Origin: Falsirhodobacter sp. 20TX0035
GTDB taxonomy: Bacteria > Pseudomonadota > Alphaproteobacteria > Rhodobacterales > Rhodobacteraceae
Assembly: GCF_028307215.1 (NCBI RefSeq)
Contig: NZ_JAQMHV010000011.1
Span: 39,367 to 103,366 of the forward strand
Length of the DNA stretch: 64,000 nucleotides
Reading direction: 5' to 3'
Shown here: piece by piece, positions 29,405 to 39,150 of the stretch
How the letters are laid out: every line of letters starts with the position of its first letter
How positions within the stretch are numbered: position 1 is the stretch's first letter
Made by a program: the position numbers and the translations under genes
The notes under the pieces: generated by a model
The model's database searches: none
What the model was told of the DNA's origin: nothing
The model's input: only the letters and a program-made list of their open reading frames with translations

Positions 29405-31254
29405 CACGGGATCTGGGCGTGGACGGCGTCGATGACGGCCTGGTTGATCTGGACTCCCGCCGTGTCGGCGATGGTCTGGGTGAACATCTGCTGCGCGTCC
29501 TGCGCCAGCGCGCCTTCGATCTGCGCCGACAGCTGCGTCTTCAGGGCCACGGCACCTTCGTCATCCTGCGCCGGGGGCTTCACGCTGTCCACCCGCAGAA
29601 CGCCCACCCATTCGGGGGTGTCGATTACCTGCGCCGCGCCCTCGTCCAGCCCGAACGCCGTTTCCACGACCGAGGAGGGGGCCGCCGTCGCGTTGCCTTC
29701 GCGGGTGATGTCGCCGGTGACGTTCACCGTGCCGAAATCGGACAGGTTCGTGCCGTTCTGGACCGCGGTGCGGATCTCCTCGGCACGGGCGATCAGCGCC
29801 TTGTGCAGCGCGTCGTCTTGCCAGGCTTCGGTCACCTGATCGCGCACCTCCTCGAACGGGCGGGCGGCGGCGGGGGTGACGCCGTCCAGACGCAGGGCGA
29901 TCAGGCCGCCATCGTCCAGCTGCACCAGTTCGGGAAAATCGCCCGGCTGCGCGGCCTCGGCCGCCTGCCGGAAGGCGGGGTAACCGGCGATGGGGTCTTC
30001 GGACTCCGCGTTGTAGTCGATGGTGCCAAGGGTGAAGTCTGGCTGCTTGGCCAGATCCTCCACCGTGCCGCCACCGGCCAGCACATCCTCCAGGGCATTG
30101 CGGCGGTCGGCGATGGCGCGTTTGGCGGCGTCGGCCTGGAACTCGGTCGCGAGGTCGTCGCGCGCCTCCTCGAACGGGACGTCATGGGCGGACAGGATGC
30201 CGTTCATGCGGAACAGGGCGGGGCCGAGGTCGCTGTCGAACGAGCCGACGACCCCGGGTTCGGCCAGGGCAAAGACCGCGTCGCCGGCGGCGCCCAGATC
30301 CTCTTTGGCAACGTCGCCCAGATCGGTGTCGGTCAGTTCCAGACCGCGTTCGGCCACGATGTCCTCGAACGCCGCGCCGCCGTCAATGCGGGCCTTGGCG
30401 GCCTCGGCCGCGGCGGTGTCGGGGAAGACGAGCCGTTCGACCAGCCGGCGTTCGGGCTGGACAAACTCGTCGATCCGCTGGTTGTAAAGGTCGCGCAGGG
30501 CGGCGTCGTCCACCGGCAGGTTCGGCGCGACCGTTTCGGGCAGCAGCGCGGCATAGGTGATCTGGCGCGTTTCCGGCGCCATGAAGCGGTCGCTGTGCGC
30601 ATCATAAAAGGCGCGCAGGTCGGCCTCGGTCGGTTGGGGCAGGGGCTGGGGCAGATCGCCCTCCGCCACGGGCAGAAGCGACAGACCGCGGCGTTCGGCG
30701 ATGTAGTTGTAGAGCGTGTCCGTCACCGCCTGCGGGGCCGCGAAGCCGCCCGCCACCGCGCCGACCAGAAGCGAGCGTGCGACGCTTTCGCGCACGTTCG
30801 CTTCGTAATCGGCGGGGGTGAGGCCGTTCTGCTTCAGCACCAGCTCGTACGTTTCGCGGTTGAAGGTTCCGCCGGCGCCTTGGAACGACGGGTTGCGGCG
30901 CAGCTCGTCCGCGACCACCTGATCGCCCACGGAAAGGCCGATGCGGTCGGCCTCGTCCTTCAGGGCGGCGGAGGCGATCAGCGACTGGCGCACCTGCGCG
31001 TCGAGGCCAAACTGCCGCGCCTGCGCCAGCGTGAAGGCCTGCCCCGTCTGCTGCGAGATGCCCTGAAGCTGCTGCTGCAAGGCGTTCGAATAGGCGTTCG
31101 CGTCGATCTTCTGGTCGCCCACGGTGGCGATGTTCTGGCCTGTGGTGCCGAAATTGGTGACGCCGAAGCCGCCAAGGCCCAGGATCAGCATTGCCATCAG
31201 CAGCCACAGCACGACGGACATCGCCTTGTTGCCGCGTTTCTTGCCTTCCGCCAT
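29404..31254 (-). CDS. PpiD-like periplasmic folding factor (SurA-N/peptidyl-prolyl isomerase family)
   Basis: A 616-residue protein with a single N-terminal transmembrane anchor (about residues 12-32) and a long periplasmic part with SurA-N-like helices (KIDANAYSNALQQQLQ onward). Two parvulin-like rotamase regions may be present but the signature residues are weak, as in many PpiD homologues. It should help fold outer-membrane or periplasmic proteins at the Sec translocon. Upstream of trpE and coupled by a one-base overlap, the usual arrangement in Rhodobacterales. Confidence 0.88.
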   Translation of the reverse strand: MAEGKKRGNKAMSVVLWLLMAMLILGLGGFGVTNFGTTGQNIATVGDQKIDANAYSNALQQQLQGISQQTGQAFTLAQARQFGLDAQVRQSLIASAALKDEADRIGLSVGDQVVADELRRNPSFQGAGGTFNRETYELVLKQNGLTPADYEANVRESVARSLLVGAVAGGFAAPQAVTDTLYNYIAERRGLSLLPVAEGDLPQPLPQPTEADLRAFYDAHSDRFMAPETRQITYAALLPETVAPNLPVDDAALRDLYNQRIDEFVQPERRLVERLVFPDTAAAEAAKARIDGGAAFEDIVAERGLELTDTDLGDVAKEDLGAAGDAVFALAEPGVVGSFDSDLGPALFRMNGILSAHDVPFEEARDDLATEFQADAAKRAIADRRNALEDVLAGGGTVEDLAKQPDFTLGTIDYNAESEDPIAGYPAFRQAAEAAQPGDFPELVQLDDGGLIALRLDGVTPAAARPFEEVRDQVTEAWQDDALHKALIARAEEIRTAVQNGTNLSDFGTVNVTGDITREGNATAAPSSVVETAFGLDEGAAQVIDTPEWVGVLRVDSVKPPAQDDEGAVALKTQLSAQIEGALAQDAQQMFTQTIADTAGVQINQAVIDAVHAQIP

Positions 31255-31316
31255 GCGTGGTCCCCCTCAGGATCTGGTCCGCGCCTTCCTACGGGGTTGC
31301 GGCGAACGGGGCAAGA

Positions 31317-32483
31317 TCAGAGGGCGACGGCCTTCAGGCGCGTGAAGAGTTGCGCGATGCCGTCCGCGTCGATGTTGGCGAAGGCGATGCGCACCTCGTC
31401 CTCGCCGCCTTCGGGCCGGAACATTGTGCCGGGCAGCATCAGGACACCTGCCTCGCGCACCAGCCTCTGGCACAGCGCCGGGGAGGGGAGGTCGAACGGG
31501 TGGCGCACATAGGCGAAGTAAGCGCCGCAGCCCAGCAGGTCCCATCCTTCGGCGGTCGCGAAGCCCGCGGTCATCGCGGCGCGGCGCGACAGGATGTCCG
31601 TGCGTTCCCCGGCCACCCAGGGCATCAGGTTCCGCAACCCCCACAGCGCCCCGATCTGGCCCATCTGCGAGGCGGAGATCGACACGCAATCGAGGAACTT
31701 CTCCACCTCGGCCATGCGGGGGGTGCCGGTGACCAGCGCCCCCACGCGGTGCCCCGTCAGCCGGAACGCCTTCGAGAAGGAGTAGAGGTGGATCACGTCG
31801 CGGTGCCAGTCGGGGTCGAGGAACAGGTCATGAGGTGCGCCGTCGCGGGAATCGAAGTCGCGATAGGTTTCGTCCAGGATCAGGGCCAGCCCGTGCCGCC
31901 GCGCCACGGCGTGGAACGCCGCCACCAGCCCGGACGGGTATTCGGCGCCCGAAGGGTTGTTGGGCGTGACCAGCACGATGGCCTTCGTGCGCGGGGTGAT
32001 CTGCGTCTCTGCCTCCTCGGGATCGGGCAGAAGGCCCGCGCCGCAGGGCAGGGGCACGGCGCGGATGTCGTTCATGCGCAGCCACATGGCGTGGTTGAAA
32101 TACCATGGGGTGGGCAGGATCACCTCGTCCCCCGCCGCCGCGAGGGTCGCGATGGCGGCGGTGAACGCCTGGTTGCAGCCTTGCGTGATCGCCACCTGTT
32201 CGGCGCGGATCGTTCCGCCGTAGTGCCGCGTCATCGTGGAGGCGAGTTCGGCCCGCAGGTCGGGATTGCCGAGGACGGGGCCGTAGAGATGCGCCTGCGG
32301 CTGGTGCAGCGCCGCCTCGGCCATCGCCTGCCGCAGGGCAAGGGGCGGGGGATCGACGGGGGCGGCCTGGCTGACATTGATCAGCGGCCGGTCGGATGGA
32401 AACCGAACCCCGTCCAGCCAGCGACGCGCTTCCATGACGGGGGGCGCAAAGGTTGCGGCAAGGGCGGGGTTCCGGGGCGCCAT
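31317..32483 (-). CDS. PLP-dependent class I/II aminotransferase
   Basis: A 388-residue fold-type I enzyme. The PLP lysine is in YSFSKAFRLTGHRVG, the cofactor-contacting Asp/Tyr in ILDETYRDF, and the substrate carboxylate Arg in EDEVRIAFAN. Amino donor and acceptor are unknown. ATG 32483 shares a base with the gpt stop (TGATG); an open frame continues upstream but overlaps gpt and is not used. Confidence 0.9.
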   Translation of the reverse strand: MAPRNPALAATFAPPVMEARRWLDGVRFPSDRPLINVSQAAPVDPPPLALRQAMAEAALHQPQAHLYGPVLGNPDLRAELASTMTRHYGGTIRAEQVAITQGCNQAFTAAIATLAAAGDEVILPTPWYFNHAMWLRMNDIRAVPLPCGAGLLPDPEEAETQITPRTKAIVLVTPNNPSGAEYPSGLVAAFHAVARRHGLALILDETYRDFDSRDGAPHDLFLDPDWHRDVIHLYSFSKAFRLTGHRVGALVTGTPRMAEVEKFLDCVSISASQMGQIGALWGLRNLMPWVAGERTDILSRRAAMTAGFATAEGWDLLGCGAYFAYVRHPFDLPSPALCQRLVREAGVLMLPGTMFRPEGGEDEVRIAFANIDADGIAQLFTRLKAVAL

Positions 32484-32989
32484 CAGTCGGTGCCGCGATA
32501 GGGCTGGACGTATTGCAGCGCCATGTCCCACGGGAAGAAGATCCAGGTGTCCTGGCTCACCTCGGTGATGTAGGTGTCGACCTGCGGCCGGCCGGAGGGC
32601 TTGGCGTAGACGGTTGCGAAATGCGCCTTGGGATACAGGCTGCGGACCAGTTCCAGCGTCTTGCCGCTGTCCACGAGGTCGTCCACGATCAGGATGCCGG
32701 TGCCGTCGCCCATCAGGTCGGCCTGCGGGGCCTTGGTCACCACCGCCTCGCCGCGCGACTGGTGGTTGTAGCTGCGCACGCTGATCGTGTCGACGATGCG
32801 CACGTCCAGTTCGCGGCTGACGATCATCGCGGGAACAAGGCCGCCGCGCGTGATGCCGACGACCGCGCGCCACTGGCCGTCGTCCGGGCCGCGCCCGTCC
32901 AGCCGCCAGGCCAGCGCCCGGCTGTCGCGGTGGATCTGGTCCCAGCTGATGTGGAAGCCCTTTTCATGGGGAAGACGTTCGGGGGACAT
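32483..32989 (-). CDS. gpt: Xanthine-guanine phosphoribosyltransferase
   Basis: A 168-residue type I phosphoribosyltransferase for purine salvage. PRPP loop [17 protein letters not shown] and [14 protein letters not shown] are present; length and [18 protein letters not shown] match Gpt of this group. First of a two-gene unit with the aminotransferase. Confidence 0.93.
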   Translation of the reverse strand: MSPERLPHEKGFHISWDQIHRDSRALAWRLDGRGPDDGQWRAVVGITRGGLVPAMIVSRELDVRIVDTISVRSYNHQSRGEAVVTKAPQADLMGDGTGILIVDDLVDSGKTLELVRSLYPKAHFATVYAKPSGRPQVDTYITEVSQDTWIFFPWDMALQYVQPYRGTD

Positions 32990-32998
32990 GATGCCTCC

Positions 32999-33604
32999 TT
33001 ACAAGGCGATCCGGATCCCCAGCAGGGCGAACAGCCCACCGAAGATGCGGTCAAGGATGGATTTGAGACGGATGTAGCCGCGGCGGATCCGTTCGATCGA
33101 GAAAAGGCGCGCGACGAGCATGTTCCACCCCGCCTCGTTCACGAAGACGACGGCCAGAAGGGCGGCAATGACGGGGGCGGGGGCGTGCGGCGGCACGAGG
33201 CCCACGAACACCGCGCCGAAGAAGATCGCGGGCTTGGGATTGGCCAGCTGCGTCGTGACGCCCAGACGCAGGGCAGAGAAGAGGCCACGGGGCGGGCGCG
33301 CGTCAAGGATCAGCGGGTCGCTGGCGTGGCGCCACATCTTCCACGCCGTCCACAGAAGAAACGCCGCGCCCACCAGCTTGAACGCGCCGAAGAGGGCCGG
33401 GGCGGCCGTGAACAGCAAGGACAGACCGAACAGCGCCGCCGCCGCCCAGACCACCGCGCCCAGACCCAGGCCGACCGACAGCAGCAGGCCGGTGCGCAAC
33501 CCTTCGACCGCGCCCGTGCGCGCGGCCATCAGCACGGCCGGGCCGGGGCTGGCGGCGGCCGCCAGATGGACCGCCCAGACCGCAAGAAAGGCGGCCAGCG
33601 TCAT
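32999..33604 (-). CDS. LysE family amino-acid exporter
   Basis: A 201-residue inner-membrane protein with about six hydrophobic segments. The N-terminal AASPGPAVLMAARTGAVEGLRTG is the RhtB/LysE signature, and QLANPKPAIFFGAVF matches the NPK motif. Exports an amino acid or related metabolite; which one is unknown. Nine bases upstream of gpt, likely the same transcript. Confidence 0.9.
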   Translation of the reverse strand: MTLAAFLAVWAVHLAAAASPGPAVLMAARTGAVEGLRTGLLLSVGLGLGAVVWAAAALFGLSLLFTAAPALFGAFKLVGAAFLLWTAWKMWRHASDPLILDARPPRGLFSALRLGVTTQLANPKPAIFFGAVFVGLVPPHAPAPVIAALLAVVFVNEAGWNMLVARLFSIERIRRGYIRLKSILDRIFGGLFALLGIRIAL

Positions 33605-33628
33605 GATTGCCCCCGCGCGTTCATCGGG

Positions 33629-34441
33629 TCAGTCTTTCTTCGCGGCGTCGATGTCGGGCGCGTCGACGGCCTTCATGCCGACCACGTGATAGCCCGCATC
33701 CACGTGCAGGCATTCGCCCGTCACGCCCGAGGCGAGGTCCGACAGCAGGTAGAGCGCGGATTTGCCCACCTCCTCCTGCGTGACGTTGCGGCGGAGAGGG
33801 GAGTTCAGTTCGTTCCACTTCATGATGTAGCGGAAATCGCCGATGCCCGAGGCGGCCAGCGTCTTGATCGGCCCGGCCGAGATGGCGTTGACGCGGATGC
33901 CGTCCTTGCCCAGATCCTCGGCCATATATTTCACCGACGTTTCCAGCGCGGATTTCGCGACGCCCATCACGTTGTAATGCGGCATCACCTTTTCGGCGCC
34001 GTAATAGGTCAGCGTCAGCAGGCTGCCACCGTTGGGCATCATGGCCGCCGCGCGCCGCGCGATCGCGGTGAAGCTGTAGACCGAGATGTTCATCGTCATC
34101 GCGAAGTTCGCGGGCGACGTGTCCACATAGCGGCCGCGCAGTTCGTTCTTGTCGGAAAAACCGATGGCGTGCACGACGAAGTCGATCGTGCCCCACTGGT
34201 CTTTCAACGTGTCGAACAGCGCGTCCATCGACTCCTCGCTGGCGACGTCGCATTCGACCATGATGGTGCTGCCGATGGTGGCCAGAAGCGGCTCGACCCG
34301 TTTCTTCAGCGCCTCGCCCTGGTAGGAGAACGCGAGTTCCGCCCCCTGATCGGCGCATGCCTTCGCAATGCCCCAGGCGATGGATTTGTCGTTCGCCAGG
34401 CCCATGATCAGGCCCCGTTTTCCCGCCAGCAATCCGTTCAT
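33629..34441 (-). CDS. fabI: Enoyl-[acyl-carrier-protein] reductase (NADH)
   Basis: A 270-residue short-chain dehydrogenase-type enzyme completing each fatty-acid elongation cycle. Seen: the N-terminal GLANDKSIAWGIAKAC nucleotide motif and the YNVMGVAKSALE Tyr-x6-Lys catalytic pair. Typical FabI length; divergent from pdxH. Confidence 0.96.
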   Translation of the reverse strand: MNGLLAGKRGLIMGLANDKSIAWGIAKACADQGAELAFSYQGEALKKRVEPLLATIGSTIMVECDVASEESMDALFDTLKDQWGTIDFVVHAIGFSDKNELRGRYVDTSPANFAMTMNISVYSFTAIARRAAAMMPNGGSLLTLTYYGAEKVMPHYNVMGVAKSALETSVKYMAEDLGKDGIRVNAISAGPIKTLAASGIGDFRYIMKWNELNSPLRRNVTQEEVGKSALYLLSDLASGVTGECLHVDAGYHVVGMKAVDAPDIDAAKKD

Positions 34442-34573
34442 CCGGCTTCCCTCGCCACGTTATGCGTTATCTGGCGGGTTTAGGACATGTGAAAGGCTGC
34501 TTCAAGCCGCCGCTCTTGCGTTTTGGCGCGCATCCCCTAGGCTTTGACGGGAACGATACGGCAGGACCTTTCC

Positions 34574-35182
34574 ATGGACATCCCGGCGGGCCATTTCGCG
34601 GGCCCCGACCCCTTCACCATCGCCCGCCGCTGGCTGGCCGAGGCCGAGGCGACCGAACCCAACGATCCCAACGCCATCGCCTTGGCGACGGTGGATGCGG
34701 ACGGGATGCCCGACGTCCGCATGGTGCTGCTGAAGGAGATCGAGGACGGTGCCTTTGTCTTCTACACGAACTATGACAGCGCCAAGGGGGTCCAGATCGC
34801 GCAGTCGGGGAAGGCCGCCTTCGTGCTGCACTGGAAATCCCTGCGCCGCCAGATCCGCGTCCGCGGCACCGTCACGCGCGAGGAGGGGCCGCAGGCCGAC
34901 GCCTATTACAACTCCCGCTCGCTCCAAAGCCGGCTGGGGGCCTGGGCCTCGCAGCAGAGCCGCCCGTTGGAGAGCCGGGGCGCGCTGGTGGCCGAGGTGG
35001 CCAAGGTCACGGCGCGCTTTGTCGGAAACCCTCCGCGGCCGCCATTTTGGGGTGGATTCCGAATCGTGCCGACGCAGATAGAATTCTGGGCGGACGGTGC
35101 GTTCCGCCTGCATGACCGTTTCCAGTGGACGCCCGATGCGTCCGGGTCCGGCGGCTGGTCGACCCGGAGGTTGAATCCCTGA
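34574..35182 (+). CDS. pdxH: Pyridoxamine 5'-phosphate oxidase
   Basis: A 202-residue FMN enzyme making pyridoxal 5'-phosphate. Signature blocks [28 protein letters not shown] and the C-terminal [15 protein letters not shown] are present. ATG 34574 is supported by AGGA 7 bases upstream; a TTG ten codons before has no such support. Confidence 0.93.
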   Translation: MDIPAGHFAGPDPFTIARRWLAEAEATEPNDPNAIALATVDADGMPDVRMVLLKEIEDGAFVFYTNYDSAKGVQIAQSGKAAFVLHWKSLRRQIRVRGTVTREEGPQADAYYNSRSLQSRLGAWASQQSRPLESRGALVAEVAKVTARFVGNPPRPPFWGGFRIVPTQIEFWADGAFRLHDRFQWTPDASGSGGWSTRRLNP

Positions 35183-35278
35183 GCGACAAAAGCACACTGC
35201 GAGTGTCATTATGCCTTGCAACGGACCGCCGATGCTTTCAAAAGACCTAGAATAACAAAAGGACGGAGCTTAGCGACT

Positions 35279-35824
35279 GTGCCTCATACACTGGATGATC
35301 TGGAAAATGGCGGTACGGTGGTGGCGGCTGGGCGGGTCAAGTGGTTTGACCCTGTGCGTGGTTTCGGTTTCGTTGTTGTAGAGTCGCTTCCCCGGGACAT
35401 TCTTCTGCATGCGAACGTGCTTCGCAATTTCGGACAAAGCACCGTTGCCGACGGTGCCCTGATCGAGGTGTGCATCCAGAAGACCGACCGCGGCGTGCAG
35501 GCGATCGAGGTGCTTTCGGTGGAGGCGGCCCTTCCGGTCGTGGCCCGCGCCGAGGGCGAGCCCGCGCTGGACGCCGAGGCGCTGGAGGCCCTGCCGATGG
35601 AGCCTGCGCGAATCAAGTGGTTCGACCGCGCCAAGGGTTTTGGTTTCGCGAACATCTTCGGAAGTCTGGATGACATCTTCCTGCACGTGGACGTGCTGCG
35701 TGCGGCCGGCCTTGCCGGCGTTGCCCCGGGGGAGGCCGTGGCGTTGAAGACCGTGACCGGCAAGCGCGGTCCTATGGCGGTCCAGATCCTGGCCTGGGAC
35801 GCGGCCGCCCGGACCTCCGCATGA
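35279..35824 (+). CDS. Cold-shock protein with two CSD domains
   Basis: A 181-residue protein with tandem cold-shock domains. Each has the RNP1 motif and nucleic-acid-binding aromatic residues: VKWFDPVRGFGFV plus DILLHANVL, and IKWFDRAKGFGFA plus DIFLHVDVL. An acidic linker (about residues 80-105) joins them. It likely acts as an RNA chaperone. A GTG start is chosen because GGAG lies 10 bases before it, and no ATG is close. The ~95-base leader before it may carry regulation. Its stop overlaps the next gene (ATGA). Confidence 0.9.
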   Translation: MPHTLDDLENGGTVVAAGRVKWFDPVRGFGFVVVESLPRDILLHANVLRNFGQSTVADGALIEVCIQKTDRGVQAIEVLSVEAALPVVARAEGEPALDAEALEALPMEPARIKWFDRAKGFGFANIFGSLDDIFLHVDVLRAAGLAGVAPGEAVALKTVTGKRGPMAVQILAWDAAARTSA

Positions 35825-36282
35825 AGTGGCTGCTGGCGCTGTGCCTGATGGCGGCGCCCGCAGGGGCCATGGCCGCCTGCCGCGCCGATCAGGTGGAGTT
35901 CCGCAACGCCGGCGGCGTCGCGCGCTTTTCCGTCGAAGTGGCGGATGACGCGGCAGAACGCGCCCAAGGCCTGATGAACCGCGAGCACATGGCCGCGTCG
36001 GCGGGAATGCTGTTCGTCTATGAGCGTCCGCAGCCGGCCAGCTTCTGGATGCGCAACACCCTGATCCCGCTGGACATGATCTTCATGGACCAGACGGGCA
36101 CCGTGCGCCACGTCCACGCCAACGCCCGCCCGAAGGACGACACGCCCATCGACGGCGGCAATGATGTCCTCGTCGTGCTGGAGATCAATGGTGGTCTGGC
36201 CGGGCGGCTGGGCATCGGCGAGGGCAGCGTCATGCGCTCTCCCTATCTGAACGCGGATCTGGCGGCTTGGCCCTGCGAATGA
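35821..36282 (+). CDS. DUF192 family exported protein
   Basis: A 153-residue protein with signal peptide (cleavage near AMAA, residue 18) and the DUF192 core: AQGLMNREHMA, GMLFVY, FWMRNTLIPLDMIFMD. Function of the family is not established. Coupled to the cold-shock gene by a 4-base overlap. Confidence 0.9.
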   Translation: MKWLLALCLMAAPAGAMAACRADQVEFRNAGGVARFSVEVADDAAERAQGLMNREHMAASAGMLFVYERPQPASFWMRNTLIPLDMIFMDQTGTVRHVHANARPKDDTPIDGGNDVLVVLEINGGLAGRLGIGEGSVMRSPYLNADLAAWPCE

Positions 36283-36326
36283 TGGCTTCCCTTTCCTGAA
36301 GGCGCGTTATAGGAACGGCCTTGGTT

Positions 36327-36403
36327 CGGGGCGTAGCGCAGCCTGGTAGCGCGACGGTTTTGGGTACCGTAGGTCGTAGGTTCGAATCCTATCGCCCCGA
36401 CCA
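36327..36403 (+). tRNA. tRNA-Pro (anticodon UGG)
   Basis: A complete 77-base cloverleaf can be folded: acceptor CGGGGCG/CGCCCCG, D stem GCGC/GCGC, anticodon stem ACGGT/ACCGT with loop TTTGGGT (anticodon TGG), and T arm with GGTTCGAATCC. The 3' CCA is encoded. The integrase remnant starts 40 bases downstream, so the 3' end probably served as an attachment site. Confidence 0.97.
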
Positions 36404-36442
36404 GTGTTGGCATCCTTGAGCGGTGCGCGTTTACACCTCATT

Positions 36443-37429
36443 TTACAGCTTCGTTCGCCGTTCGGCCTCTTCCAGCTTCTCCGCGAGGCCGTCAGTCATA
36501 CCCTGCGACAAGGCAACGTAGCGCTCGATGAACCTCGGACGCGTGCTTGATGGACCAGCCATGTGGGTCGCAATCTCCTTCAGTTCGGCACCGGGTTCCA
36601 GCAGCCGCGTGGCCGCCGTGCCGCAGGTGTTGTCCAGCCGCAGTTCCTTCCGCAGCTTCAGCTTGTCCCTCCAGGTGGTGACGGCGTCACCCAGATAGTT
36701 CTTGTGCTGGTAGGGCTCGCCTTCGTGATTCACGAAGTATGCGGTCCTGCGTCTCTGGAAGCTCGGCCAGAAGCGCCGCCATGGGGGGCGTGACCGGGAT
36801 GGAAGCCACCCGCCGGCGCTTCTTCGTGAAGATGACGATGCATTGGCCCCGCGGCGTCCTGTAAATATGCTGGCGGCATAGCTCCTGAAGGTCGCCGGGT
36901 CTTGGGCCTGTTTCTGTCCCTGCAATAAGGATGCGCGCGACAGCCTTGGGAGCGCCGGCCACGAACGCCTTGATCCCGGCTGACATCCAGAAGATTTCGG
37001 CGCGATTCGACTTGTAGACGGACCTGATGCGTTGCAGGCGGTTATGCAGAAGCATCGACCGATCGAGCGCGAAGTCGACAATCCGCTGCAGGTGGCGGAC
37101 GCGGTCGTCCTCAACCCTGCCCCCTATCTTGTCGCGCATGCCAGCGCTTGGGCGCGGATCCTCATCGAAAGCGCGGGCGGGGCATCGCCAAACCTCACGT
37201 CGATCGCATGTGCCGGATGGTGGAGCGATTTTCGGATGTCGGCTTGGGTGTGCAGCGCGAGGAGCGTGACGTCTGCGCTGTCGAGGTAGGCCAAGATGAT
37301 CTCCCGGAACTTGCCCTTTGAGACCTCGCCCTCTGGCGCGGCGGCCGCCAGAGCGGCCACATACTCTGCGGACCCGATGCGGACGTCGCTTTTCAACGAC
37401 GAGAAGCATGGGGCCCCTTGCCGCGCCAT
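36443..37429 (-). pseudogene. Tyrosine recombinase/integrase, frameshifted
   Basis: Integrase-like sequence runs through three frames: an N-terminal part (from 37429, MARQGAPCFSS), a middle part from about 37140 to 36750 with the first Arg (TGPRPGDLQELC) and the active-site Lys region (IFTKKRRRVASIPV), and a C-terminal part to 36443 with the Tyr in IERYVALS. In box II the usual DLRGTAATRL or TRGTAATRL reads NTCGTAATRL, so the second catalytic Arg is Cys. A further local frame disturbance precedes the Tyr. It cannot be functional. It probably integrated the island at tRNA-Pro. Confidence 0.85.
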
Positions 37430-37565
37430 GCGTGGTGATACTCACGGAACCTGCGGCCCGGCCGGATCTAGTGGTATGTGGCGCTCAAACACGAGTGCGA
37501 TGACAAGCGGGTCTATGACCGGACGGAGACGGTGGTCTACCGGTTCTTATCCAAGGGGGAGACTC

Positions 37566-38129
37566 TTACTTCGCCGCCATCTTGAGGCGCCCCTTGTGCT
37601 TCGCATCAACCCGCCAGAGTTTCTTTCGAACATCGGCAGGCTCCAGATGCCGATAGTCACCTCGCGAGAATTTGGCCCAGTCCAATGCCAAGCCTTGTTT
37701 AACCAGTGCCGCAGAGAGATCGGTGCCGTCCGAAAGGCTGCACTTCGCCACGATGCGGTCATAGGTCAAGCCCTCGCTGATCGTTGCCGTTATAACCTGA
37801 TCTTTGCAGAGCTTGATCATCGCGAACTTGGCGACCTTCCCATATGGATCGTTCAGCTCGGGCGCATCAATGCCCGCCAAGCGGATATGCGCGCCTTTGA
37901 TGACGATGGTATCACCATCGATGACGTGGCACTTGCCCTTCAGGATTTGTCCCGGCTGAAGGTGAGACGGCACGGGCGCTGGTGCGGGGACCGGAAGACG
38001 ATACGATGGAGCCCCTGGCGGTTTGTGTCCCGGAGGTGGTCGATTGGACGGGCCTTCCTCGGAAGGGTAGGAAGGTTGCCGCTTCGGTTTGCTGGACAGC
38101 CCGAGCAGGCGCAGAAGAAACTTGAACAT
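37566..38129 (-). CDS. Thermonuclease (SNase-like) family protein
   Basis: A 187-residue protein. Start MFKFLLRLLGL is chosen since GGGAG lies 9 bases upstream; an ATG 16 codons earlier also exists. A short hydrophobic N-terminus and Pro-rich linker (to about residue 60) precede an SNase core with VIDGDTIVI, IRLAGIDAPEL and YDRIVAKC. The calcium and catalytic Asp/Arg positions of staphylococcal nuclease appear to be kept. Likely exported or membrane-attached. Intact cargo of an otherwise decayed island. Confidence 0.8.
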   Translation of the reverse strand: MFKFLLRLLGLSSKPKRQPSYPSEEGPSNRPPPGHKPPGAPSYRLPVPAPAPVPSHLQPGQILKGKCHVIDGDTIVIKGAHIRLAGIDAPELNDPYGKVAKFAMIKLCKDQVITATISEGLTYDRIVAKCSLSDGTDLSAALVKQGLALDWAKFSRGDYRHLEPADVRKKLWRVDAKHKGRLKMAAK

Positions 38130-38245
38130 GATAAACCGCTCCCTGATCAGCCGACCTGATACACGAAACGTCTTCATGATCTACTTTAAGTTGTGCAGGT
38201 TGATAGATGTCCGATGGTACTCCTCCCCGTTTCAACGGAGCGCAG

Positions 38246-38935
38246 AAGTAAACATCAGGCAGCCATCTTCAGTTTCTGGGCGGTTTATCCCGCCGATGCC
38301 GATGTTGGGGCGCTCGTTGTTGTAAGTCCACAGCCAGTCGGTTGCGATGTTTGGGCTTTCGCGATGGTTTCGAAGATGTAAAGGTCAAGTCATCCGTATC
38401 GGGCGATGCTGTTGTAGCACTCGACATAGGCATTCTGCTGCGGCTTGCCGGGCTGAATATGGTTCAAGGCGATCCCCTGCGTTGCCGCCCAGATCGTCAG
38501 CGTCGCGCTGATGTATTCCGGGTCGTTGACCCTTATGGCTATAAGCTTGCCCCTCCATTCGATGATCTGTGGAGCAGCCCGGACAACCCGCTCGGCGGAC
38601 AGCAAGAAATCGACCTCGATGCCCACGCCCTCGCGGTTGAAGTCGTCCAGCACGTTCAGCAGCCGAAACCGGCGACCACGGTCAGGCGATCTTCCATGGC
38701 GCCCATCGACCAGACGAAGTTCGGGGCTTCCGGAACGGCGAGCATGTCCGGCTTGTCGCGTTTGATCCTTCGCCGTGATCATGGACGCGTCCATGCCGCA
38801 TACTTCGCCGCCACTTGTAACAGCTTGCGCTGCTGATCCCATGCTTGCGGCACAGGTCCGGCACCGCAACGCTGCCTTCGGCCTGGCGCAGCACCGCCAT
38901 GATCTGCTGCTCGATGAATCGGGTCTTCCGCGTTT
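38246..38935 (-). pseudogene. IS3-family transposase remnant (OrfA and OrfB parts)
   Basis: The OrfA-like part has [22 protein letters not shown]; the OrfB integrase core follows with [16 protein letters not shown], the Asp-containing [10 protein letters not shown] and [18 protein letters not shown]-terminal residues (LWTYNNERPNIGIGG) continue to about 38250 in another frame. Several frameshifts and lost residues show it is dead. Terminal inverted repeats were not identified. Confidence 0.8.
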
Positions 38936-39150
38936 GAATCTCCGCGGCTCAAGCGACGAGAAAATTCTACTGCCGCATCCTCTTAATCAAGGGGAGGATT
39001 ACTGGGTAACTTGTCGTATTACCCGTCTCTCATCCTCCTACAAACGCTCATATGCTTTTGGACAGGTTACCCGAGACATCAAAGTTTAACGATGGACATC
39101 GTCGTGCAACCGATTTCATAAAACTTGCATGAAAGTCTCAGGAGGCGGAT

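Larger units (their letters stand above)
36404..38940. mobile_element. Decayed integrative island next to tRNA-Pro
   Basis: From the tRNA end there is an integrase remnant, an exported nuclease gene and an IS3-type transposase remnant, with gene decay unlike the compact flanks. No second copy of the tRNA 3' end was noticed in the window, so the right boundary is only where the remnant genes stop. Confidence 0.55.

Noticed and set aside
36380..36403. Second copy of the tRNA-Pro 3' end as the island's right att site
   Set aside because: I scanned the downstream sequence and saw no matching copy; a systematic search was not possible, so the island's right end is left open.
37472..37582. Short plus-strand fragment reading WYVALKHECDDKRVYDRTE
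   Set aside because: It looks protein-like but is only 36 codons, follows a stop directly, has no start and matches nothing I recognise. Possibly a relic within the decayed island.
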